Source: Hypsibius dujardini (Eukaryota; Tardigrada; Eutardigrada; Parachela; Hypsibiidae). From it: a DNA stretch of 64,000 nt. A program made the translations under genes and the position numbers. The notes below the pieces were generated by a model. It ran no database searches and was not told where the DNA came from. It worked only from the letters and a program-made list of their open reading frames with translations. Location: contig LRSR01000366.1 in assembly GCA_001579985.1 (NCBI GenBank), forward strand, positions 1 through 64,000, given 5' to 3'. This document shows, in pieces, positions 35,210-46,332 of the stretch (positions are counted from its first letter, which is position 1; the number at the start of each line of letters is the position of its first letter).

Positions 35210-36541
35210 AAAAAGAATCCGCAATGAGGAGACCTGTTCTTTTATTTTGTTTAAGATATATCTTAGAATTGCCCGATATCGTCCACTTTGGACGTTCTTC
35301 TGGGAAATTGCTAAACCCGGTGTTGACGTTCGCCGCTTTGTCCCGTATAATTAACATAAAATAAACTTTTTTTTGGACTACCAATATTAGTAGTTCTTAT
35401 TACTATCAAGTGTCAAGTGTCGTTCATAACCCAGCAAATAAGTTCCTCCGGTGTCGGCCTGATCGGACAAACTGATTAGAAACGTAGCTATACAACAAAA
35501 TTGGAGAATTGAAGACGTTCTCGATATTGGTTGACTCATTTTCGTTCCTCCGCGTAAATCTTTAGTAACTAAACTGAACTCCTAAGATTAGTTTTTTCTT
35601 CCGAAATCTAACTAAAACTTAAAAATTAATCACAAGACGTTTTAGTTTAGTTTAATTAGAATAAAGTTTAAGATTTTAAGTTTTATATTTTGATTCGAAT
35701 TTTAAGTATTATTTTAATTTAGTTTCATTTAAGTTTTTTTAGTTTTAGTTGAGGTCTTCCAGCTCACTAAGTCGATTTACATGAACCGCCGCTAGGTGAT
35801 GTGCTGTCGGTGTGGTGCCTACTCTCAAAACCTAAAAAGCCACTGGCCGGAAGTCAAGCTATTGAATGTAAAGTATCTCATCAGTCATCTTACCGCTGCA
35901 GGATACCGAAATGTAAAAAAGACTCCCGACAACGCACAAGATACCACCTGTTTGTCCCTAAAATCTGGGAAAAAACCGAACCAGCGACCTTCCATTGAAC
36001 CGGCTTTCATGCAGATCCATTTGCGGTATATTTTAATAAACTTTTCGCCGTGTGTTTTGTTTTCCTCTCGTTTTTTCGGCTCAGTAATCAAACTGATTGA
36101 GCCTTGCATCTTGTGTGAGTTTTATCAGGAACCTATCCAGGTCGCTGTTCCTAGTCCTCCCAAAGGTCTCTAGACTTTGTCAAGTACTGCTCGCTAGTCA
36201 TCACCCCTGCAGAGGACCTTGCCCAGCGAACTCGACGTTAAATACCGTCATCCACCCTAAGAGCTACCTTTTGACTCTTCTGCTGATCACACTTAACCAG
36301 CTTAGAACATGAGCCACGGCAAAACCCTTCCAATTATTGGGTCATAACAGCCGAAAACAGTACGATTGGTCATAAAAAGCTCTTTCCGCCGCCAAAAAGG
36401 TGTAGGGCACAACATTATCCTCCAAAACAAAACTGAACAGAGTCGCCCAAAACAAATCGTCAACAGTTGCAACGCGCATTTATGGTACAAAAATATCATG
36501 TTATAAGGATAATGTCGACTAGACAAATCGACATTGATTCC
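35210..36541. other. Intergenic with TTTAG-type low complexity
   Basis: 35575-35765 is dominated by TTTAGTTTAG/TTTTAGTTT words, like 39940-40190 and 52540-52705. A 125-codon plus-strand frame at 35796 has no recognisable features. Confidence 0.5.
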
Positions 36542-38701
36542 TCATCCCCGGCCCACAACGGTTGCGGCGTTTTGCATCGGCGGCGGACCTCCGCGGTCGG
36601 AGGAAGCAGGGAAGTCCGCCCAGTCGTGGGAGGAGTCGGAGTTGGGTGCTATCCCCGTCGTCGTCGCCGTCGTCGTTGTCCTTGTCTGAATGATCTCTCG
36701 ACAGCTCTCACGCTCGCCACTCGCCGACTTACTGCCATAATACCAGTTGGGCTCGAGATCAGCGGAACAGACTGAAGACGTCCGTCGTCGGAACTCCTCC
36801 TCCATTTCCTGTTGGGTCTGTTGGCGGTCTCCGCCGCCGCCACCGCCTTTATTCCACTGGTTTGATGGATCAGCGGGAGGCCGGTCTAAAAATATTTATA
36901 TTAAATTTTAAAAAACCCGTCACATATATAATTAAATCATCTATCCATATCTTTTATATAATCAGTTAGAACAATTTCGTTTTTTGTTGTTGTTTTTGTT
37001 GGTCTTTTTAGTTCTTACTGAAAGTATCAAGCTTCTACCGGCACAACGAGCCCAAAAATCACCTTCATATAATGAATTAGTACAGCAGAAAAATAAATAA
37101 AAGCACGCTTAGATTGGTTTCTTTTTCGACAAGTCTTATAGGCAATTTACAGACATTTAGTAACAAAATTAAAATTCTGTGCAAAATATTCGTGATTGAT
37201 AAGCCCAAAAAATTAAAATGCAACCACTGCAAGCCAAAAATAAATGAAATTTAGGGGGAAAAACCGCGTGAGTGGCGCGAGCTCAATGATATTATATATT
37301 TATTTATATATAAACGCAACAAAATTATATTTAAAACTAAATTATACGTTAAATCATAAATTAAACTAATAACAATAAACTTAAATAAATTACGCAGTAT
37401 ATAAAATTATATACATGTAAAGGAAACGTTAACAATTTAAATTTTTTTTTAAATTTCCTACTAGTAATAATAATTTTGCAGGGGTGCAATTTTTTTCAAA
37501 ATTTAGAAAACTGCCTGAGTGAATTTTTGTGTGCAGATAGTGCAATTTTTCAGTATACTGAAACAGTGTTTGCACCAGTGCACAAAATCACACCAGTCTT
37601 TTGGCCGGAGCTCGACAAGTTCTCTGCCGCCTGGTACGCAGTTTATTTCTACGTCTGGTATACTGTGACTGAGAATGAATGTTTTGAAATGTCGTGAGTC
37701 GCAACGGAGAACAATGCGACGATTGTCGGTCAGACAAATCAACTACAGCACAGAAACATTGGATGGATAATAATATGACTTTTTTAGCTCCGTGACTCGA
37801 GCGGCTTTGGACGGACGTCGATCGACTAGGCCCTCTGCGTGATGCTTGGTCCGATGTACTAAATACCTGCGACTTCTTTAAAATCGTGTAAAGTAGCACA
37901 ATTATAAAGTACTAAAAATCAGATTTTGTGCAGGTTTCCTCCATACCTACATAAATGTTTTTTACACCCGTACAGCAATATTAGCTCGTACTATAAAGCC
38001 GATTGCAATCCTCCGATTTAACAGCATCAGCCGAGCGATCCTGACCACTCGGGTTTGATTATAAGTTAAAAGTTAAAATTAATAAACATTAACAATAATA
38101 AAAATGAATAATAATAATACCTGAATAAAGAATGATTAATTAACAACAACCTTGGATTTGCTGATCATATTCCTACACGATAATGCTTCATGCCGTGAAA
38201 ATGCCAATTGATTTTAGAGCCATAATGTGATCGCAGAACAAAGGAGGCAATTATAAAAGCCGTGGCAGTTGGTTATAACTGGAAGCTAGCAATTTTGAAC
38301 TAAATTAAAATAGTAAATGATTTTTTGCCGATTTAAACAAAAGTCGAAGTAAGTAATTAAATTGTCATGTGGCATGGAAGTACGCGTGGCTCACCGGTAG
38401 TGATGTTTAAATATTTTGTTTGTTAATATTTTATATTATTTGCTAAATTTATTGGACATATTAATGATATTCCTTTTAATTTCTTATTTGAAATGCTAAA
38501 AATATGTACTTTCTTTTAAATAAAACAAATTGTATATTTAAATAGATTTTGTACGTGGATTAAAATTTAGTCACATAAATTTAAACAATACTGCTCACCG
38601 GAAACCGGGCCGCTCAATCGCAACGGCTGATTCTGCTGCATCTCCTCCCGACACTTCCCCGAGTACAGTCGGACATCCGTTTTTCCTTGTTGGTTCCCCA
38701 T
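36542..38701 (-). CDS. Small putatively N-myristoylated protein, 2 exons
   Basis: The first exon (38599-38701) starts MGNQQGKTDVRLYSGK. Gly at position 2 with a small polar residue at 6 or 7 fits an N-myristoylation signal, predicting membrane attachment. The donor GTGAGC at 38598 and the acceptor at 36886-36887 join in frame (split Asp codon) to 36542-36885. The 148-residue product is otherwise disordered: poly-Gly, DRQQTQQEMEEEFRRRTSS, LEPNWYYGSKSASGERES, a Thr run, and DSSHDWADFP near the C-terminus. The opening resembles the myristoylated cap of Abl kinases, but no SH3, SH2 or kinase exon follows, so that is not proposed. Function unknown. Confidence 0.5.
36886..38598. other. Intron of the myristoylated-protein gene
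   Basis: This 1.7-kb intron is strongly AT-rich, with TTAAAT/ATAAAAT words. No nested element was recognised. Confidence 0.5.
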
Positions 38702-40805
38702 AATATGTGTGTGACTTGATAATGCAAAAATATTATCGAATCCTCAGTAACTACAGTGTATGTCCACAATTCCCGATGTGGCCAACAATTAATTACAGCA
38801 TCAAGGCAATGCAATCAGTTATGCGCCACACACGGGAAGATGGAAGCGGAAATCCAACAGGAAAGCGCCACAAAATAATCATACAAAATATCCCACACGT
38901 TGCAGCAATAAACGTCTAATCGAGTTGCGCAAAAAAATGCCTTGCACACAGTCTCACACACGGACAGGTACCGGTACATGCAAAAACGCACACACAGACC
39001 TGTCCTCAATCGAGTCCTAGTATTGGCAGTGTGTCGAGCTTCGAATGGAAAATTGCAGATCGATAAAAATATAAATGTATATAACCTGTTTTGCTTTCTG
39101 GCAGACACACCGACTGACTGACGCGTGCTTTCTTTCAGTCTTCGCTTGAGAAAGGGAAATTACGCGGTGGAGCTTCCGTTCGTCGTATGCACGGCAAGCG
39201 CAACCGTAAGCATGAATAATCAAACGTAGCACTCGTACTGAGCGAGTATTTAAAAATCGCTTCAGGGATATTGCCTAATGATTCGCGTCGCTACCCCAGC
39301 CAGCCTCTCGTCGTAGCACATATGCACTACTGTTAACATTGCTACTTTTAAATCGCTCCGCGCACTTTTTTAAACTAAGTATAAGATAAGACAATTAATT
39401 TTTCGGAATTTCAGGCAAAAAAAAACTAATTTGCTGAGGAATAATGACGATTTGTAAAAAAATCACCGAATTTGTTCAGCAAAATGCCCAATGATCGCGA
39501 TGATGCGACCGATGAAATTGCAGAACAAACGACACTCTACTAGTATTATTTAGATTAATTTCAATAGTGATTCACGATAGGCCAAAATTGAGATTTTTTA
39601 AATTAAATCATTTTTATTATATTTAAATCAGGTCACGTGTTGATTTTCAATTTAATCTAAATTATGAACTGTAAAACAATTGTAAATCACGGGTCAAATT
39701 TGAAATAAAATGCCGGAGAAAAGTGCTTTTATATTTTAAATTAAATCATTCTTAATTTAACTAAAATTTAGACTATATTCACGTGCTAATTTGTACAGGT
39801 AGTTCCGAAGACAAAATATTGATTTATGCAACACTAGACTACATTTAACATCAATTTAATGTTATTTCCCTTTAATTTCAAAAACAGTCTGCTCAACAAT
39901 GCTAGAGTTAAGGATTGCCAAAAAAAGCAAAAATTAGTCAATTAATTAGTTTTAGTAGTCAAATAAAGTTAGTTAGTAACAATTCTTAGTTTAGATTTTG
40001 TAGTACAATTTTTTTAGTTAGTTTTAGTCTATTTTGTCGACTATTTTTTAGTTTTTCTTTCAACTTAAACTTTAGTTCAGTTTTTAGTTAACTAAAAAAC
40101 TAAAGCCAAGAAATTGGTTATCAAAAGTATTAGTTTAGTTTTAGTTTTTTTAGGGTAGTTTACTAGTTTCGCTTTGCCATCCCTAGTTGCTCTCATTTTG
40201 ACGCTTGATTTCAGCAAAACGAGCAAAATCGCTAGCATTTAAGATCAATTGGAGATAACTGATTGAAAAAAGTTCTATCTGGATAGTAAAAAGGAATATA
40301 ATTAGGTAAAATCCCCACCGGTCGTGTACAACAACAGCTCAATTTTGGTTTGTATTAGTGTCTGCTCTCCACAGGACTAGTACAACTCGCGCGCCACTGT
40401 GCTACAGAAAAATTCAACCTCGAAGAGCGAAAAAAGTTGCCGGTACAAGTCCACCGTCAACCCGCGCGCAGCGACACAAAACAAACATCACCCACCGACC
40501 ATGTGAGTATTAGTAATCACCTCTCGTACCAAGCTTGAAGTAATGCAAACAGCCGCGACAAATACAAGGTATTAGTGAGACAATAGTAATGGTATAACGG
40601 TACCAAAGTGTGAAGAGATAAACGCTACTACGAACAACACTTTTAATGGAGAGAGAGAGACTGAGCGGAAAAATTCGTTTCGACTCAGATTGACCATTAG
40701 GAAAAAAATAGGACGATTACTGTACAAGGTCAGTAATGGCTGGAAAGGCGTGGCTAAGCTGGCGGATTAACCACTGCTTTGTCTGTCTTTGACGGTATGA
40801 TATTA
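38702..40805. other. Intergenic
   Basis: Low-complexity TTTAGTTTTAGTT at 39940-40190 is the main structure. Nothing coding was recognised. Confidence 0.4.
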
Positions 40806-41617
40806 TTATCCTTCCGGTTTGGGGAAGACGTTCAGGCCTGGCACGGCCGGCATCGAAGGTCGATCGGGAATTCCACCTGACGAGAAAGAAGGGTAACATA
40901 TTATAATTAATTAAAAACTGGTTGTAGAAGAGAAAAAAACTATCAACAATTAAACTGAATTAAAATGTTCGCCAGATATCTCCTAGGGTTTTTAATTGAG
41001 TATTTCTATTTATGCAAAGGATGAATCAATGACTGAGGGACATGAACCATTCTTCAAGCAATCAACCAACAATACGAAGGGTCTGAAATCAGATGAAAAA
41101 GCGGTGCTGTTTTAGCAAAATTATTAAACGGCCAATTTCGTGAAAGCCATCCCACTTTTATATGGTCAAAATCGTGAGAAACATAATTTATCAAGGCTAA
41201 AGTTGTGAGTAAAATCTCACGAGTCTCACTGCCTGAAACAGCATTGTCACAAAAGTGCAAAATACATTGAGGATTGAAACATTTTACCAATCAACTAATT
41301 CATTCCAGCAATTCTGTACAAGTTAATTCAGCAATCAAGTGTTCGCTTCGATGCTAAACTTAAAGTCTAAGAATTTCACACCGGAATTCGCAACATCACA
41401 CGGCAATTTACACCGTCTTACCTGGAGGGTTTGCAGGCACGCCACCAGGCCGACCGGGAACATTGGGCAAGCTGGGATAAGGATCGGGATTGCCCGGCGT
41501 GGAGGGTAAAACCCCGGGCATCCGCTCTGGCAGATCGATTCCCGAGCGGTTCGTCCCCGCGCCCGGAACGTTGGACTCTGTCCCCGTTAGGCCGGCATTA
41601 TTAGGATTCTGATCCAT
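40806..41617 (-). CDS. Pro/Gly/Asn-rich disordered protein A, 2 exons
   Basis: The first exon (41422-41617) begins MDQNPNNAGLTG. A donor GTAAGA at 41421 and acceptor AG at 40877-40878 join in frame to 40806-40876, ending NVFPKPEG. The product is 88 residues, almost all Pro, Gly, Asn and Ser, with no signal peptide or hydrophobic core, so it should be cytosolic or nuclear and disordered. The phrase NPDPYPSLPNVPG recurs as NPDPNPSLPNQPG in the gene 1.4 kb upstream, indicating a tandem duplicate. The splice junction restoring GGIPDRPSMPAVPG supports a real gene. No known family. Confidence 0.55.
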
Positions 41618-42991
41618 ATTTTATGTGTCAAGTGCTTAGAAATTGACTTTGCGGACTTTGCGAAAATATTGCGCATAAAGGGAAGGGATTTTTCTCAAGA
41701 ATACGGCAAAATGAAGACACGCCGCATTCACGCAAACCGCGTCACGGCAAATTCCCAAAATCACGAAATACACTGAGTCATGCTGACAGAGCTTGCCGTA
41801 CAATGCCCCGCCCCGCCCCTCAGAAAGGAGGAGCCAGGGTTCGTCCGTTTTGTAGAGATTTTTAATACGAATCTTAAGCCATATTTTATTTATTGTTTAA
41901 TATATATTTGTATGTGGTCTGAAATAATTTTTAGGTAATATTTTTGATAATATTAAAATGGAAATGGACGAAAGACTCCGAATTATTTTTCATTTATTTT
42001 TATTAAAAAAGCTAGAGTATTAGAACCTCTGCTAAAATTTAAATTAAGAAGCCTGGCGAAGACGGTGATTCTAATTAATAATTAATTTAGTAAGTAAGTT
42101 TACAAAAAAACGTTAAAAACGGCTTTTTCATGTATTACTTATTATTAATTATTAATTAATTATTATTATTATTTACTAAATTGAAATCCATTATGAACTA
42201 CGATACTTGTAGTAGCTCGAAAGAAGGCCTTAAGGCTCATATAGCTATAGGACCTCTCTAAGTGTCTGCGATGCAAGCTCAAGTTTTTATGTTCGATCTT
42301 CGTGCGGATGATTAGGAAGATTGATCTGTAATTTATAATCAGGTAAGTTCAGTCTACGTAAACGGACGTAAAAGGTGAAAAATTAAAAAAACGTAATGAT
42401 TATCAAAAGACTATCCATGAACATCTGACTGCTGCAGTGTACATAATTGGTTATTTTATACCTGTGATATTCATTGGATATATGTATATACAAGGATATT
42501 CACATTAATTTAACGTTTTTCAAAAAATCATACTTTTGCAGTGGAAATAAATATTACACGTACCCCTGGCATTCAAAATTCAGCTAAAATTAAATGGCTG
42601 AAGTTGCCGAAACATAAATTGTTGTTTACAACTTAAAAACAAACAAAGATATTCTAGCACTTATACCAGTGAGAACTAACGCTGTTTAAGCCTAACAGCG
42701 GTGTTGTACGACAGAAATATGAACGATGGCTTTTTGCCAGCGCGTAAATCAAGCAATCAACAGTTAACATGAATGGACGGAAACCAAGTCAGACATTACC
42801 GGAGCTTTCGAATTTTTCCCTGCTAAGACTAAAGCTCCTTAACATACCAATAATTTTTCTAGAAAATACTTATTTAGTGCATTAGTTTTAAAACAAGATT
42901 CAGGGAGATCGGCGTGTCAGCTTCCGTCGCGATCCCTTGTAAGTTACGGGTGCCCAGTCCCGTGACAAATTTCGGAAACGGAGGTCTCCTC
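41618..42991. other. Gap between the paired Pro/Gly-rich genes
   Basis: AT-rich, including ATTAATTATTAATTAATTA near 42143. No gene was recognised. Confidence 0.5.
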
Positions 42992-43291
42992 CTAGACCTG
43001 TTTGGGATTGGTCGGATCGAAACTGTCGCTCTTCTTGTCGCTGGTTTTGTCCTCCGGTTCCGGAAAGGTCTCTGGTCCGCGGGACTCTCCGCTCTTATTC
43101 CCACCGAGCTCCTGACCCGGTTGATTCGGCAGGGACGGATTGGGATCGGGATTGGACCCGACCGATGATTTCCCATTGCCGGTCAATCCTTCCAGGTTGG
43201 TCGCCGGCATGGCGGCGGGATTGGACAAGGCGTTGGACGCCGTCGCGTCGCCCACTCCGGCAGCGGACACTGATCCCACTCCGACGGACAT
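42992..43291 (-). CDS. Pro/Gly/Asn-rich disordered protein B
   Basis: A 99-residue frame starts MSVGVGSVSAAGVGDATASN with an ATG at 43291. It is Gly/Ser/Asn/Pro-rich and then acidic and lysine-rich (PEPEDKTSDKKSDS). It shares NPDPNPSLPNQPG with the neighbouring gene A, and both are on the minus strand. A potential donor (CAG|GTCTAG) sits at the very end, so the last codon may not be the true terminus and a further exon could follow, as in gene A. A disordered, highly soluble protein is expected. Function unknown. Confidence 0.5.
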   Translation of the reverse strand: MSVGVGSVSAAGVGDATASNALSNPAAMPATNLEGLTGNGKSSVGSNPDPNPSLPNQPGQELGGNKSGESRGPETFPEPEDKTSDKKSDSFDPTNPKQV

Positions 43292-43794
43292 TTTTGTCGT
43301 GGTAAATAGAAGAAAAAAAAGAAAGGGGAGAAGGAGAAGGAGTCCTGACTTTGGTCGATATAGACGCTGGGTCTAGGGATCACGCACAAATCCGCCGAAA
43401 TGAATGAATAATGATCGAATTGGACGTATATATAAATGGGAAACTTATATCGAGTGAATATTCAATTGCGTCGGCAATGCAAAAAATGAAAGTTCACACG
43501 AGAAAAGATTATTCCGGAGAGTCAGATTCATGGTAAAAATGTGTGCTGTGTTGGGTGCTTGGTCAACGGGAAATGCCGCAGAGGAAAACCCCACTCACCA
43601 AATAACACCGCTGAAAAACTCTAATCTGCGTGTTAGGACAATCGCTGCGCTAAATCGATATCTACTCCATACTGTATAGACCTTTAGAAGTGCCATACAA
43701 TCGACTTAGACATATATGTAGGACGATTTCCAGAGGGGGACGCAATATATCTCCACTCAATTTTCTTAAATTATCCTCATGTGAGTGATGATTT

Positions 43795-44310
43795 ATAAAA
43801 AAATTAAATTTCACCGGTGTGGCTTTTAAAAAACTTTCTTGTGAAATTTTAACGTCCGAAAATCACTGGAGGATTTTATTTTCCCTGATTTCCACTGTAA
43901 AAACTTCGATATTCGAAATACTTTTAGTTTCAAACTTATTATTAACAACATAAACTGCTCTAAAACGCAATTTGAAATCTACCGGCACCAGCAGAATCTT
44001 TCTCGGGTGTCAGGGGGCAGAGTTATGGGTGATTCCTGGAATGTCCCTCGAACATTTTTGCTGGTCTGGATGCAAACTGTTTTATAGCTCCGCTTCCTGA
44101 TTTCCGAAAAACATTCTGCTGGTGCCAATCGATTCCAAATTTAAATGGAAAAGAATGGTCCCAAAAACATTGTAATATAAATCATTTTCGAAACCTGAAG
44201 TTTTTACAATGAGAATCAGGGAATGTGGCTCATCGTCCATTGTTTTCCGGACTCTGAAATTCTGCCAAAAACGTTTTCATAGCCACACCGATGAAATTAA
44301 TTTAAGAAAC
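43795..44310. mobile_element. MITE with about 130-bp diverged TIRs
   Basis: AATTTCACCGGTGTGGCT near 43807 pairs with AGCCACACCGATGAAATT near 44281. CCCTGATTTCCACTGTAAAAACTTC pairs with the matching complement near 44200. A second inner stem is made of GGCACCAGCAGAAT (43984) and ATTCTGCTGGTGCC (44113). Words such as CCATTGTTTTCC and GAAATTCTGCC recur at 60594-60620, so it belongs to a family. Confidence 0.65.
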
Positions 44311-45137
44311 TATCTCTAATATTGGGCTAATACTGTAATGTTTAAAAAAAAGTTAGTGGCTTTTTGTGTTCACCTTCTGCAAAATTGTTTCCAAATACTG
44401 TATAATGTGGATGAAAACACTGGAACAATTGTTGGCCAATCGAACGATCACTTATTTTTCCCACTGTTGCGGTAAAATCTATCCGTCTGATTACAGCACT
44501 ACGCTCGTAATCCATCAATCCATCATCTCCATCGACCGAAAAATTATTTTTGATGTTCCGCTCTTCGATCTCTTGATTTCACCAAGCGCTTCGCGAACTC
44601 GTCATTTGAACATTTTCCGATAGAAGCAGTGACTTCATGATTTTTTCGAACAGTTTCCCGTTTTCGCGGCACCCGTAAACACGACCAAAGCAGGCCCTTT
44701 GAGCAGTTTAACGAGATTGTAAGATTGATGGTAAATGCTTCTTTCTCGCCGGGAGGCTGAATTCCCTCAATATTAGAAAAGACCATACCTTGATTCATTG
44801 GCTTCTTGGTTTGATTGCTTGATTGAATAGAAATTGGTTGGCAAAAATATTAGAAATGCAGTAAAAGTCAATCTTGATTGGAAGGGTGAAGTGCACAATG
44901 GACCTAGTAAAAATGCAGGGTAAAACGCTCATTTTCTCTAAGTTTGGAAGATCAATTTTTTTTGGATTTCTTGAAAAAACTCGTCTTGCGGCTCCTATCA
45001 ATCAAACAAACACAGGCAACGTCTCAAAATCAGTCGCGGAGAACAGCAATGATTCAATCAATCAACCGTTTTGCTTGATAAAATATCTTATCCTTTTCGC
45101 TGAACGGCACCTTCCTCAAATCATGAGTTATGGAACG
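44311..45137. other. No assigned gene
   Basis: Open frames on both strands (44544-44798 minus, 44874-45347 plus) show no recognisable domain. AATCAATC words are frequent. The sequence may be the eroded body of the transposase fragment described next. Confidence 0.4.
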
Positions 45138-45519
45138 TTAGCAACAGCGAAAATGCTTTTTGAATTGCGCAACCCAAAAATCAGAAGCCTTGAATTGTTT
45201 ATGACCAAGCCGTTTAGCGACTTCGAGAGTTTTTGCTTTGATGCCGTAATGGCGAGCAATTCGTTATTTTTTAGGGCGTGGCTTTGGTGGAAGATCCTTC
45301 TTTCTAAATTAATAAATCAAGAATTGACCAAAGACTGCAGGAAGTAACCATTATCAATCATTAAATCAATCGTACTCATACATACTTCAGCTAACCCTCC
45401 AGTGTGTCCAAGGATATGCCTTCATGTTTGGCGAATTTCGCATGGGACAACATCGAACGCCGGAAACAATCCAAGATCCGCATAATCTCTTCCGCCCAAT
45501 AATGGTTATTCTTTCTCAT
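45138..45519 (-). pseudogene. Remnant of a pogo/Tigger-like transposase (CENP-B-type DNA-binding domain)
   Basis: On the minus strand, 45138-45263 encodes RIARHYGIKAKTLEVAKRLG followed by HKQFKASDFWVAQFKKH. That is the second helix-turn-helix of CENP-B/Tigger/pogo proteins (A..LG...F.AS..W...F...H). It is closed by a TAA immediately upstream and another after RCC. The nearby frame 45397-45519 (MRKNNHYWAEEIMRILDCF, then KFAKHEGISLDTLEG) resembles the first helix-turn-helix. The two are out of register with each other and no DDE catalytic region was found downstream, so this is a decayed fragment. Confidence 0.4.
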
Positions 45520-46332
45520 CTTATAGAGAGACCTCGTTTAAAAATAAAGTTATAGCGGTCATAAAATCAAGAAATCAGTGGAAGAAATCCTGTGTCAGAT
45601 GCAAGACGAATCAACAAGCAAATTTCAAAGACCGGAAGCATCAAATCAACAATCAATTGATCGCAGTCTCGTGTTCCGTTCTTTGAATCAATCAGACAGT
45701 TGGCAATTACGCGTGCTCTGTTCAACCGAACATGTGCCCGTGTTTTCACTCAGATTATACAGTATTATCAGAGTTAACCAACTTCAGAAAGAAGATACAC
45801 GGTGGCGAGGGCGTTAGTTAGCTCTGGGAGTGGACATGGGGATCTAGACGTCCCATCGAGTCTTAAAGAGGGTGCGAAGGCTCATGTCGCTCGCCCTTTT
45901 CACTGACAGCTCCGGCTGAGCACTTGTTCAAACCCGTTCATCAAAACGTTTTTCATACATTTTGTTGATTGATGGCAAACGTTGACGACCGCACTCTCGC
46001 TACTGACGCTGGTAATGTTAAACAAAAATCCGTTGCCCAACATCTATGCAATTGAAGCTGTCCGAATGTACCGTAGATTGGTCGTCTTTTTTTCTCGCAC
46101 CAAACACAGTTCGATACCAGTATCGAAGTTCGAATTATCATTCACAGCGGTACATACGTATCGAAACATATTAAAAAGAAAAACCAGTAGTGTCTTGACC
46201 GCGGCAATTAAAGCTAGCACTTGGCCGTTCATATGATAGGACCCATTACCGGTATTAAGAGCCAACTCATCCAGAATTTCTTCCTAATAATTTTGTACTT
46301 TTTAGTCAACACTTTTTATACATCTGCACCAA

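Noticed and set aside
35796-36173. 125-codon plus-strand frame
   Set aside because: No signal, domain or splice support, and the composition is like surrounding intergenic DNA.
38599-38701. N-terminal cap of an Abl-type kinase
   Set aside because: MGNQQGK resembles Abl openings, but no SH3, SH2 or kinase exon exists downstream and the next exon ends in a stop.
44874-45347. 157-codon plus-strand frame
   Set aside because: No recognisable domain, and it overlaps the CENP-B-type fragment on the other strand, which has real similarity.
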